This document shows positions 1 to 5,421 of a DNA stretch of 5,421 bases, piece after piece. The notes under the pieces are model-generated. The model was given only the letters and a program-made list of their open reading frames with translations. It was not told the origin of the DNA and made no database searches. The DNA is from Candidatus Thorarchaeota archaeon. GTDB taxonomy: Archaea > Asgardarchaeota > Thorarchaeia > Thorarchaeales > Thorarchaeaceae. Made by a program: the position numbers and the translations under genes. Location: the NCBI GenBank assembly GCA_016840965.1, contig JAEORI010000291.1, forward strand, positions 1 through 5,421. Direction: 5' to 3'. The first letter of the stretch is position 1. Each line of letters opens with the position of its first letter.

Positions 1-1
1 A

Positions 2-154
2 GGCTCTTTCTTGGATTATTATTATTTCATATTCCTATCATGGAATGACTTTGTTGACTTTCTATCATTTTCCGGGCCAATGTGGTTTCTAAAGGTCTTA
101 CTACTCTTTACTGTTGTTTACACACTCTGGCGACAAATTACAAAATTAGGGTGA
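2..154 (+). pseudogene. Acyltransferase-3 family protein, middle part, ending at an in-frame TGA (5' end outside window)
   Basis: The frame beginning at base 2 is open from the window edge and encodes 50 residues before TGA at 152-154. It contains GPMWFLKVLLLF followed by a hydrophobic stretch and YTLWRQ. This matches the 'GPxWFLxxLLxFxxxYxLxR' segment that precedes a membrane helix in acyltransferase-3 proteins (integral membrane O-acyltransferases that modify polysaccharides, lipids or other surface molecules). The frame is exactly the same as that of the following open frame at 155-790, which continues the same family. The two pieces are therefore one gene split by a single stop codon, not two genes. 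The family's catalytic histidine region lies in the N-terminal part, which is outside the window. The family call is firm for the two pieces read together. Whether the stop is a true mutation, a sequence error or a recoded codon cannot be decided here. Confidence 0.7.
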
Positions 155-790
155 GTGAATCGAAAAATCCCAAAGGAACTTCCTATCCCTCGGTATCTCT
201 ATTTACTCCTACCAGCAATTAGCTTAGGTTTTCTTACTTTTTTGATTCGTATCTTCTATCCTATAGATGTACGTCCACTGGAAATACCACTTGGTCAAAT
301 AATTCAATATCTAATGATGTTCGGTGTTGGTATCATTAGTGTTCGCTATCTTTGGTTTGAAAAGATGACGAGAAAACATGTCAAACTATGGTTAACAACA
401 ATAATAGTTTCAGCAGTTTTAATCTACATTGACTTCTTTCTTGTTCTAGGAGTAAACGCAGATCTTATCGTTTTTTCTGGTGGACTCAATTTCCATGCTC
501 TTCTGTTTGCCATAGCAGATAATGTCATTTGCATGGGAGTCATTTTTGTCTTGATCAAGGTCTTTTATGCTAAATTCAATAGACAAGGACCTCTACTACG
601 AAACATATCGACTAGTGCCTATCATATGTACTTAGTTCATCCACCTATTCTTGTCGCTTTATCTATCGGGATTGCTTCTTTAGAACTTGGTCCTATATTG
701 AAGATAGGTATTGTATTTCCACTAGCATTTCTCATCTGTTATCTTGTGAGTTATTATGTAACTGGAAAAGTCCATTTGGAAAACAGATGA
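155..790 (+). CDS. Acyltransferase-3 family membrane protein, C-terminal part (probably a broken gene)
   Basis: This frame encodes 211 residues rich in membrane helices, roughly at residues 13-34, 48-66, 78-100, 113-137, 150-173 and 178-203. Late-family features are visible: RIFYP after the first helix, QYLMMFGVGI with a following WFEKMTRK loop, and near the C-terminus NISTSAYHMYLVHPP, the typical 'S..iYl.H.p' segment of acyltransferase-3 proteins. The nominal start is GTG at 155, directly after the TGA at 152-154 with no usable ribosome binding site. It is best read as the continuation of the upstream piece rather than a free-standing gene. Without the N-terminal half, which carries the catalytic histidine, this fragment would not be expected to transfer acyl groups alone. 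The remaining frame shows no further damage, so the interruption is recent, artefactual or tolerated. It converges on the 2TM gene, and no clear plus-strand terminator follows. Confidence 0.75.
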   Translation: MNRKIPKELPIPRYLYLLLPAISLGFLTFLIRIFYPIDVRPLEIPLGQIIQYLMMFGVGIISVRYLWFEKMTRKHVKLWLTTIIVSAVLIYIDFFLVLGVNADLIVFSGGLNFHALLFAIADNVICMGVIFVLIKVFYAKFNRQGPLLRNISTSAYHMYLVHPPILVALSIGIASLELGPILKIGIVFPLAFLICYLVSYYVTGKVHLENR

Positions 791-890
791 GTTCATCAGC
801 ATAACAAGAATAGCTGGATTCTCCACCTTATCTCATGTATGAATTGGACTCATTATATATTCTAATAATACTCTCATAAGTTCAAAACTG

Positions 891-925
891 AAAAAAGGAA
901 GACCGAGGCGTTATTCACGCCCCGG
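891..925 (-). terminator. Hairpin plus T-run terminator for the minus-strand 2TM operon
   Basis: The arms CCG-A-GGCGT (903-911) and ACGCC-C-CGG (917-925) pair with one mismatch around the loop TATTC. On the minus strand the hairpin is followed within about six bases by TTTTTT (complement of 891-896). It lies 22 bp past the stop of the 2TM gene, so it suits that transcript. Archaeal termination depends mainly on T-runs, and the hairpin may be an addition. The other orientation has only a weak T stretch (927-933). Confidence 0.6.
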
Positions 926-947
926 ATTTGTTTGAAGCCATCATTCT

Positions 948-1238
948 TCAATTGCTTGCTATGCGCTCTGCTTTTGCCTCTTCAGCTTCTAGTCGCCATT
1001 CTAATCTACGAATACCAAAGGTATAATGGAACATCAGACCAATTCCCCAGCAAACAATGGGAAATATAACCCAAGGAAACTCTTGAGCGAGTAGTAAGTT
1101 AATCGTCACGAGTAGAGTATTGACAAGAATGTATGCTGCAAGATTTATCTTGAAGCCAAGTTTCTCTTGACCTGCTCTAACTTCCCTGTATGCTCTCTGA
1201 TACTTTGCCAACATGATACCTTCGTTTGATTCTATCAT
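948..1238 (-). CDS. 2TM-domain small membrane protein
   Basis: From ATG at 1238 this encodes 96 residues. A charged N-terminal segment (about 1-27) leads into two membrane helices. The first is about 28-51 (GFKINLAAYILVNTLL then INLLLA) and the second about 55-75 (WVIFPIVCWGIGLMFHYTFG), followed by a charged helical tail (76-96, rich in R, E and A). The pattern GFxxxxxxYxxVNxxLxxINLL plus W..FP..WGIGL..H is that of the 2TM domain, a family of unknown function often found beside or fused to signalling proteins. The frame extends further up to 1301. The start at 1238 is preferred because AGGTGA sits four bases upstream and the longer version would overlap the preceding gene. It is the second gene of a likely operon, 10 bp after the preceding stop. 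The role is unknown beyond a membrane location. Confidence 0.8.
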   Translation of the reverse strand: MIESNEGIMLAKYQRAYREVRAGQEKLGFKINLAAYILVNTLLVTINLLLAQEFPWVIFPIVCWGIGLMFHYTFGIRRLEWRLEAEEAKAERIASN

Positions 1239-1242
1239 ACTT

Positions 1243-1248
1243 TCACCT
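1243..1248 (-). promoter_or_regulatory. Ribosome binding site that fixes the 2TM start
   Basis: The minus strand reads AGGTGA-AAGT-ATG, a six-base match to the archaeal Shine-Dalgarno consensus four bases before ATG 1238. It lies just after the TGA of the preceding gene (1249-1251). This argues against the longer start at 1301. Confidence 0.7.
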
Positions 1249-1509
1249 TCAACATGTGTTTTTCTTGTGGCAATGAGATCCAATACCAGCTCTGAGTTCA
1301 TCCTCTCCTAGATCAATTTTCAAAACACCCATATCACCTGTAATCTCTAGAACAATGCCTTCAATGAAATCTACCTGTATTAGCTTGCCAATTGTTCCTT
1401 CAATTACAATATTTTCACAAGTTCCGTTAGACATGGTAACTCTTTTCAAATAGGTCTTTGATATTAATTCGATAGAGAACATGCGACACTCATTTTTGTC
1501 GTATTCCAT
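1249..1509 (-). CDS. Small hypothetical protein, first gene of the 2TM operon
   Basis: I do not recognise this protein. From ATG at 1509 it has 86 residues with no membrane helix or signal peptide. The pattern suggests a small beta-rich soluble fold (FSIELISKTYLKRV, ENIVIEGTIGKLIQVDF, IVLEITGDMGVLKIDL), then an acidic turn and a Cys/His-containing tail, HCHKKNTC. The frame runs back to TTG at 1569, which would add LLSVLLTLEAIE. That start lies inside the palindrome at 1569-1586, has no ribosome binding site and would probably be upstream of the transcript start. ATG 1509 has GAGG eight bases before it. A third option is ATG 1482. The gene is followed 10 bp later by the 2TM gene and is divergent from the regulator at 1618, so it is probably controlled by that regulator. 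The tail could bind metal, but that is speculation. Confidence 0.6.
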   Translation of the reverse strand: MEYDKNECRMFSIELISKTYLKRVTMSNGTCENIVIEGTIGKLIQVDFIEGIVLEITGDMGVLKIDLGEDELRAGIGSHCHKKNTC

Positions 1510-1568
1510 CTCAATTGCCTCAAGTGTCAATAAGACGCTAAGAAGCCGATTAGCTTTATTTGACACCA

Positions 1569-1586
1569 ATGTGTAATATTACACAT
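1569..1586. promoter_or_regulatory. Perfect 18-bp palindrome, probable operator and bidirectional promoter core
   Basis: ATGTGTAATATTACACAT is identical to its reverse complement over all 18 bases. It lies in the gap between the FilR1-type regulator (plus, from 1618) and the 2TM operon (minus). A dimeric winged-helix regulator would be expected to bind such a symmetric site. The core TAATATTA (1574-1581) also resembles an archaeal TATA box in both directions. It would place transcript starts near 1603 (plus) and 1551 (minus). That fits a 15-base leader for the regulator and a start at 1509 rather than 1569 for the operon. The palindrome is seen directly; its role is inferred. Confidence 0.6.
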
Positions 1587-1617
1587 GGAGTGATGCAAAA
1601 TCAATCAAACTGAAGGG

Positions 1618-2349
1618 TTGGATGTTCTGTTTTATGAACTTTCAAGTGAAACAAGATTAGACATCCTACGTGAACTAAGTTCGTCATGTTTGAAGATGCA
1701 AAACCTAGCACGAAAGCTAAATCTCACCCCGACAGAAGCATCGAGACAACTCCAGCGCCTAAGTAAAGCCAAACTTATAGAGCGGACTCCAGAAGGCACA
1801 TACACTACGACACAATTCGCTAAACTTGTTTTACATCTGATTTCCCCAATAGACTTCTCCTTCAAGAATAAACTATACTTCTTGAAACATGATGTGTGGA
1901 AACTTCCTGCATCCTATATCAACAGGCTTGGAGAGCTCTCAGAAAGTGAGCTTATAGTGGAACTGCCTTTGGCCATGTTACGATGGGAAAAAATGTTCAA
2001 GACAGCAGAAGAATTTGTTTGGGTAATGACACCTCAGGTCATGCCCAACTTCAGTCTTATGATGAAAGATAAACTTCAGGCAGGAGTTAAATTGAAGTCT
2101 CTAATCTATGAGAATCCAAATCCCTCCCTCAAGTCCTATATTTATACTGGACCTAATATAGAAAGGAAGACATTGCCCAACATTCCTGTTGCAATAATAG
2201 TGACTGAAAAAGAGGCATCTATTTGCCTTCCCCATTTAGATGGGGAAATGGTAACACATGCTTTCTTTGGATCAGATTCCACGTTTATAAAATGGGTCAA
2301 GGAACTATATCAATACTTTTGGGGAGGAGCGGAAGCATGCTTTCCATAA
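1618..2349 (+). CDS. Winged-helix transcriptional regulator of the FilR1 type
   Basis: The protein has 243 residues. Residues 3-75 form an ArsR-like winged helix-turn-helix: FYELSSETRLDIL is the usual first helix, LARKLNLTPTEASRQLQRL (about 30-48) the helix-turn-helix with the recognition helix at 37-48, and IERTPEGTYTTTQF (54-67) the wing. Residues about 110-240 match the FilR1-like effector domain that follows this helix-turn-helix in methanogen filamentation regulators and many other archaeal paralogues. The linker FLKHDVWKLPASYINRLGEL (88-107) is very typical of that family. The start is TTG at 1618: the frame closes at TGA 1591-1593 and there is no ATG between. GGG touches the start, so no well-spaced ribosome binding site is seen. 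It is divergent from the 2TM operon with a perfect palindrome between, suggesting autoregulation and control of that operon. The ligand is unknown. Confidence 0.85.
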   Translation: MDVLFYELSSETRLDILRELSSSCLKMQNLARKLNLTPTEASRQLQRLSKAKLIERTPEGTYTTTQFAKLVLHLISPIDFSFKNKLYFLKHDVWKLPASYINRLGELSESELIVELPLAMLRWEKMFKTAEEFVWVMTPQVMPNFSLMMKDKLQAGVKLKSLIYENPNPSLKSYIYTGPNIERKTLPNIPVAIIVTEKEASICLPHLDGEMVTHAFFGSDSTFIKWVKELYQYFWGGAEACFP

Positions 2350-2453
2350 TTCTCCAATATGAATTCCATTAGCCCATAACCATCAATATATTCAACTATG
2401 ATTTTGTCCACTTACAAGAAATATCCAAAGATCTGATGCTGTTAAAGGAACGC
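2350..2453. other. Convergent intergenic gap with no recognised element
   Basis: These 104 AT-rich bases separate the stops of the regulator (plus) and the glycosylase-like gene (minus). I see no strong hairpin followed by a T-run on either strand, and no coding signal. Confidence 0.5.
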
Positions 2454-3296
2454 CTATTTCTGGCAGCGCGGGCAAAAATAGACTTGTCCTCCACCGTGGG
2501 CAATCTTCTCTATGACCGCACCACACTCTGGACAATTCTTGTCTTTCATATTGGGTCCCATGACTGGAATGTGACGACCTTTTTTACCAAAGAGGTCTTC
2601 GAAATTATCTTTTCCTCCGGAACAAATTCTCTCATTAAGAATCTCTTTCATTGAATCATAGAGATTGTTTTTCTCATTTTCAGATAAGGTGCCTGTGTTT
2701 CTCTTTGGATGAATGCCTGCTTTGTAGATAATTTCCTGAAAAGCAGCATTACTTAAACCAACAATAACGGCTGTCTTTCCTACAAGAGCTGCTTTGATGT
2801 TCTGCTTCTTCTCGTTCAGCAACTCTGAGAATCTCTCACTTGTAAACTCATGTTCACCAACTGGAGAAGGTGTTTCAGAGAAGTCTCGTTTATAGACATA
2901 GAGATTTGGAACTTCAGCATCTTCTGCAACATAAATCAGACCCATGCTTGATTGCCTAATGGTTAAGAATGTTCCATCTGTGAATTCCATTTTGAAGTGA
3001 ATTTTCTTTGGTAACTCCTCGCCCTTCCTTATGTAACGATACTGTGCTCCATAATCGCCGCAGAGGACTAAGTTCATTTTCTTGTTGAATTGAATGTGGA
3101 TGACATTTCCTCGATAGTCAATCGATTTTATTTTGCATTCAATGAGCTTATCAAAGTCCTTTATGTTCTTGTTAATGAATCCAATTTTCTGCAGCTTCTG
3201 ATAATTAGAAAGCTCAACAGATTTGACTTTCTTATCTATCATTGTCTGAATCATTTGTTCAGCTATGATTTGCGCTTCTGGTAGCTCAATGCTCAC
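2454..3296 (-). CDS. Divergent Fpg/Nei-fold DNA glycosylase-like protein with C-terminal zinc finger
   Basis: Fpg/Nei proteins excise oxidised bases and nick DNA. Family marks, numbered from GTG 3296 (280 residues): SIELPEA (2-8) corresponds to the canonical 'PELPEVE' start; a helix-two-turns-helix segment VGLSNAAFQEIIYKAGIHPKR (about 179-199) carries the conserved Asn 183; and a terminal zinc finger has C255, C258, C275 and C278, ending in the family's CPRCQ. Departures: the catalytic N-terminal proline is absent (Ile at that place), RGNVIHI (63-69) has Asn where Fpg has the hairpin lysine, and GGGQVYFC lacks the usual zinc-finger arginine. From memory, a bacterial and archaeal subfamily starting M-x-ELPEA shares this pattern. 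GTG 3296 gives that N-terminus. ATG 3308 or ATG 3350 would add 4 or 18 residues, and 3350 has TGATC nine bases upstream and lies one base after the nitroreductase stop. Activity is uncertain. Confidence 0.8.
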   Translation of the reverse strand: MSIELPEAQIIAEQMIQTMIDKKVKSVELSNYQKLQKIGFINKNIKDFDKLIECKIKSIDYRGNVIHIQFNKKMNLVLCGDYGAQYRYIRKGEELPKKIHFKMEFTDGTFLTIRQSSMGLIYVAEDAEVPNLYVYKRDFSETPSPVGEHEFTSERFSELLNEKKQNIKAALVGKTAVIVGLSNAAFQEIIYKAGIHPKRNTGTLSENEKNNLYDSMKEILNERICSGGKDNFEDLFGKKGRHIPVMGPNMKDKNCPECGAVIEKIAHGGGQVYFCPRCQK

Positions 3297-3351
3297 TTTT
3301 TTCCACATCCCAAACGCGATGCTTTGTAATATGAGAGCAGGTTTATACATT

Positions 3352-4146
<795 letters not shown>

Positions 4147-4155
4147 AAAAAATCA

Positions 4156-4220
4156 CTAGTAAAAGCATCTCAATAAATTTACTAAAAACAAGTGACATGG
4201 ACCCTGTCTAAAATATAAGA
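4156..4220 (-). promoter_or_regulatory. Candidate promoter and leader of the nitroreductase operon
   Basis: The minus strand carries CTTATATTTTAG (complement of about 4208-4219), a fair match to an archaeal TATA box. It would place a transcript start near 4190 and give a leader of about 40 bases containing the GTGAT ribosome binding site. A second AT-rich stretch, TAAATTTATT (about 4172-4181), is an alternative giving a near-leaderless transcript. This rests on composition and spacing only. Confidence 0.35.
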
Positions 4221-4233
4221 CATCAATAAAATA

Positions 4234-4289
4234 ATCAGGTTCTAGAATTTCTTGGGACCTATTAGGTCTAGAATCATTATGAACCTGAT
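4234..4289 (-). terminator. Nested inverted repeat at the ferredoxin stop codon, possible terminator
   Basis: The outer arms ATCAGGTTC (4234-4242) and GAACCTGAT (4281-4289) are perfect 9-bp complements. Inside, GACCTA-T-TAGGTC (4256-4268) is a second, perfect 6-bp inverted repeat with nearly the same centre. TTCTAGA (4240-4246) and TCTAGAA (4267-4273) add a further symmetric pair. The dyad straddles the ferredoxin TAA at 4277-4279, and the minus strand runs on into TATTTTATTG. A 3'-end structure for the ferredoxin transcript is the simplest reading; a protein-binding dyad is possible. Confidence 0.4.
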
Positions 4290-4981
4290 GAAACTTGAAC
4301 CTCTTTCGTTACGCCCTTAAGATGATCTCCCATCTTATCAATACGATCAACCATGCGTCTTAATGTATGCAACATATCTTCAACTTTCTTTTCTCTGACC
4401 CTGTGTGATAACATTCTCTCAATGGTCATCAGTGCTGTTTGTGCTTCTACAACAGCTTCGTGAACTGAACCAGGGTGTGCAACATGAATGTCTTCTCTCA
4501 GAACATACTGAATTAAATCCAGCAAATCCTCAGTTTCATAGACCTTCATATCAATCGCTCTTGATGGACATGCTGCTACGCAAACACCACAGCCACGGCA
4601 ACGCTCCTGACGAACTGTTAACTTTCTATCTATAATGATTGGAGCTTGCCATGGACAAACCTCAGTACATAAGCCACAAAGGATACAACCCTCGGTTCCA
4701 TCCATCCTCACTTCAATTGTTGAAATTAGGGCAATCTCAACAGGTTCAAGAGAATCAATATACTCTAACTCAGCTCGTTCTTTCGAGGTCTTGGTCATGG
4801 AACGAACATCTCGCCTTTTTACCTCTCGTTCTATCATGTCAATTTGTGCTACACATGACTCAAAAGTTTCTCTAAGTGCATTCAATATCCTATCGAGGTC
4901 ATCGTCTGTATAGTTTCTTAGCTCACTAGGTAGAATCTGGGTGACTGTGGGTTTCCTTCTTTCGATTCTACTCTCCATCAT
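4277..4981 (-). CDS. 2x[4Fe-4S] ferredoxin-domain protein with helical flanks (HdrA-C-terminus-like)
   Basis: This 234-residue, probably cytoplasmic electron carrier has three parts. Residues 1-60 hold a helical module (ILPSELRNYTDDDLDRIL then IDMIEREVKRR) also present in the next gene upstream. Residues 95-145 are a bacterial-type ferredoxin domain with C99-x2-C102-x2-C105-x3-C109-P and C128-x2-C131-x2-C134-x3-C138-P, enough for two [4Fe-4S] clusters. Residues about 150-234 are charged and likely coiled coil (IERMLSHRVREKK, MLHTLRRMVDRIDKM). The second motif, CRGCGVCVAACPSRAIDM followed by a DLLDLIQYVL helix, resembles the C-terminal ferredoxin segment of heterodisulfide reductase HdrA, so a link to a Hdr-type complex is plausible but unproved. 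ATG 4981 overlaps the preceding stop by one base (TAATG), so the pair is translationally coupled. Either of two adjacent ATGs could serve as start. The redox partner is not in the window. Confidence 0.85.
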   Translation of the reverse strand: MMESRIERRKPTVTQILPSELRNYTDDDLDRILNALRETFESCVAQIDMIEREVKRRDVRSMTKTSKERAELEYIDSLEPVEIALISTIEVRMDGTEGCILCGLCTEVCPWQAPIIIDRKLTVRQERCRGCGVCVAACPSRAIDMKVYETEDLLDLIQYVLREDIHVAHPGSVHEAVVEAQTALMTIERMLSHRVREKKVEDMLHTLRRMVDRIDKMGDHLKGVTKEVQVSSGS

Positions 4982-5229
4982 TAGTCGCCAAAATCCTCAT
5001 CGATCTGAAGTTCGTCCAAGGGCACCATTCTTGCATTTTCAAGTATGCTAGAAACTTTACCCCTCTTCCTTAGCTCATTTTCAATCCTCGAAATGTGGAC
5101 AGAGCTTGCAACAATTGTGTTTTTCAGAGATACTAACATGAGTCTTAATTCGTGGTCTGTATGGGCATTTACCCTTTCGGGCAATATGACTTTAAAGGAA
5201 TGCTTTTGTCCACTCATCGCTCTAGACAT
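4981..5229 (-). CDS. Small partner protein sharing the ferredoxin protein's N-terminal module
   Basis: From ATG 5229 this encodes 82 residues with no cysteines. Residues 15-57 align without gaps to residues 16-58 of the downstream ferredoxin protein, with about 14 of 43 identities: ILP, TD, three spaced Leu, T, I, IE-x-E and a final R. The module looks like one or two helices, so the two products may interact through it. A short acidic tail (LDELQIDEDFGD) follows. ATG 5229 gives 14 residues before ILP, close to the ferredoxin's 15, and has GGAG six bases upstream inside a longer purine run with GGAGGTG (5242-5248). The frame is also open back to ATG 5394, which would add 55 residues; see the adjoining entry. 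The stop overlaps the ferredoxin start by one base. I know no named family for the module. Confidence 0.65.
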   Translation of the reverse strand: MSRAMSGQKHSFKVILPERVNAHTDHELRLMLVSLKNTIVASSVHISRIENELRKRGKVSSILENARMVPLDELQIDEDFGD

Positions 5230-5394
5230 CTTTCTCTCCACCACCTCCTTTTCTAATGTGGGATTCGGAACTTTAATGTGGGATTCGGAACTTCCACTAA
5301 ATGGATTTACAGATTTACTTGCTTTTGGTTTTGAAGAATTCGATAATTTAGCACATGTCCTGCTCCATGCTTCATACGGAATTTTCCTTTTCAT
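5230..5394 (-). CDS. Short Ser/Lys-rich open frame joined in frame to the small partner protein
   Basis: ATG 5394 starts a frame of 55 residues that runs straight into the small partner protein, so a 137-residue product is possible. GTGAT lies five bases before this ATG, a reasonable archaeal ribosome binding site. The residues are basic and polar (KRKIPYEAW, then KLSNSSKPKASKSVNPFSGSS), with no recognised domain. The joining depends on the 20-bp tandem duplication at 5254-5293. With one copy the same frame would end at TAG 5222-5224 after 50 codons, overlapping the start of the partner gene. It may be a small gene newly fused by duplication, a genuine disordered N-terminus, or a non-coding leader. 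Confidence 0.35.
5254..5293. repeat. Exact 20-bp tandem duplication
   Basis: The unit TAATGTGGGATTCGGAACTT occurs at 5254-5273 and again at 5274-5293 without mismatch; neither flank extends the match. Twenty is not a multiple of three, so the two copies are read in different frames on the minus strand (SSESHIK, then VPNPTLE) and copy number changes the frame of everything upstream relative to the partner gene. Confidence 0.95.
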
Positions 5395-5421
5395 TCCACA
5401 TCACTTCCATTGGTTTCTCAA
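5372..5421 (-). other. Possible 3' end of an upstream minus-strand gene
   Basis: Two minus-strand frames are open at the right edge. One ends at TGA 5401-5403 after six codons (LRNQWK), nine bases before ATG 5394 and in that ATG's frame. The other ends at TGA 5372-5374 after 15 codons (EKPMEVMWNEKENSV). Either could be the tail of the preceding gene of this operon; too little is present to identify it. Confidence 0.25.

Noticed and set aside
152..154. TGA as a selenocysteine codon
   Set aside because: Selenocysteine is not expected in a linker of acyltransferase-3 proteins, and the only nearby 3' hairpin (903-925) looks like a minus-strand terminator without the features I would expect of an archaeal SECIS element.
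152..157. TGA-GTG junction read as the end of one gene and the start of a separate one
   Set aside because: The two sides are in the same frame and are consecutive parts of one protein family, and the GTG has no room for a ribosome binding site.
1249..1301. Longer 2TM protein starting at ATG 1301
   Set aside because: The extra 21 residues overlap the preceding gene, whereas ATG 1238 has a strong AGGTGA at ideal spacing.
1632..1865. 77-codon open frame on the minus strand inside the regulator gene
   Set aside because: It lies wholly antisense to a well-supported regulator, with no family resemblance or ribosome binding site.
2436..2654. 72-codon plus-strand open frame
   Set aside because: It is antisense to the zinc-finger end of the glycosylase-like gene, and its sequence matches nothing.
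4405..4913. Several overlapping plus-strand open frames of 76-92 codons
   Set aside because: All are antisense to the ferredoxin gene, whose eight cluster cysteines make the minus-strand reading certain.
5254..5293. Start of a CRISPR array or target-site duplication of an insertion element
   Set aside because: There are only two copies with no spacer between them and no inserted sequence, so it is a plain tandem duplication.

Overview
The window looks archaeal. The evidence is a transcriptional regulator of the winged-helix plus FilR1 type (a family concentrated in methanogens and other archaea), GGTGA/GTGAT Shine-Dalgarno sequences, AT-rich TATA-like promoter elements and a HdrA-like polyferredoxin segment. 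Base composition is moderate to low in GC by eye. An Asgard archaeon or a euryarchaeon would fit, but nothing here fixes the lineage.

Layout, left to right. (1) Positions 1-790, plus strand: the membrane part of an acyltransferase-3 family protein, cut by the left edge and interrupted by an in-frame TGA at 152-154. (2) Positions 791-947: a convergent intergenic gap with a good hairpin-plus-T terminator for the minus strand. (3) Positions 948-1509 (possibly 1569), minus strand: a two-gene operon of a small unrecognised protein followed by a 2TM-domain membrane protein. (4) Positions 1569-1586: a perfect 18-bp palindrome in the divergent intergenic gap, the probable operator or promoter core. 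(5) Positions 1618-2349, plus strand: the FilR1-type regulator, divergent from the operon in (3). (6) Positions 2454-4146, minus strand: a nitroreductase followed closely by a divergent Fpg/Nei-fold DNA glycosylase-like protein that lacks the usual N-terminal proline. (7) Positions 4147-4276: a gap with a promoter candidate and a nested inverted repeat. (8) Positions 4277-5421, minus strand: a 2x[4Fe-4S] protein preceded by a small protein that shares its N-terminal module. The two overlap by one base, and the module appears to be an in-tandem duplicate. Upstream of the small protein, an exact 20-bp tandem duplication joins a short open frame to it.

How the parts may work together: the regulator probably controls its divergent neighbour and itself through the palindrome. 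The nitroreductase and glycosylase-like genes are probably co-transcribed. The ferredoxin and small partner are translationally coupled and probably act in one electron-transfer assembly whose other members lie beyond the right edge. The strongest unusual signals are the shared module in the ferredoxin pair, the 20-bp duplication that fuses two reading frames, the nonsense-interrupted acyltransferase and the bidirectional palindrome. No mobile element, CRISPR array, tRNA or rRNA is visible.
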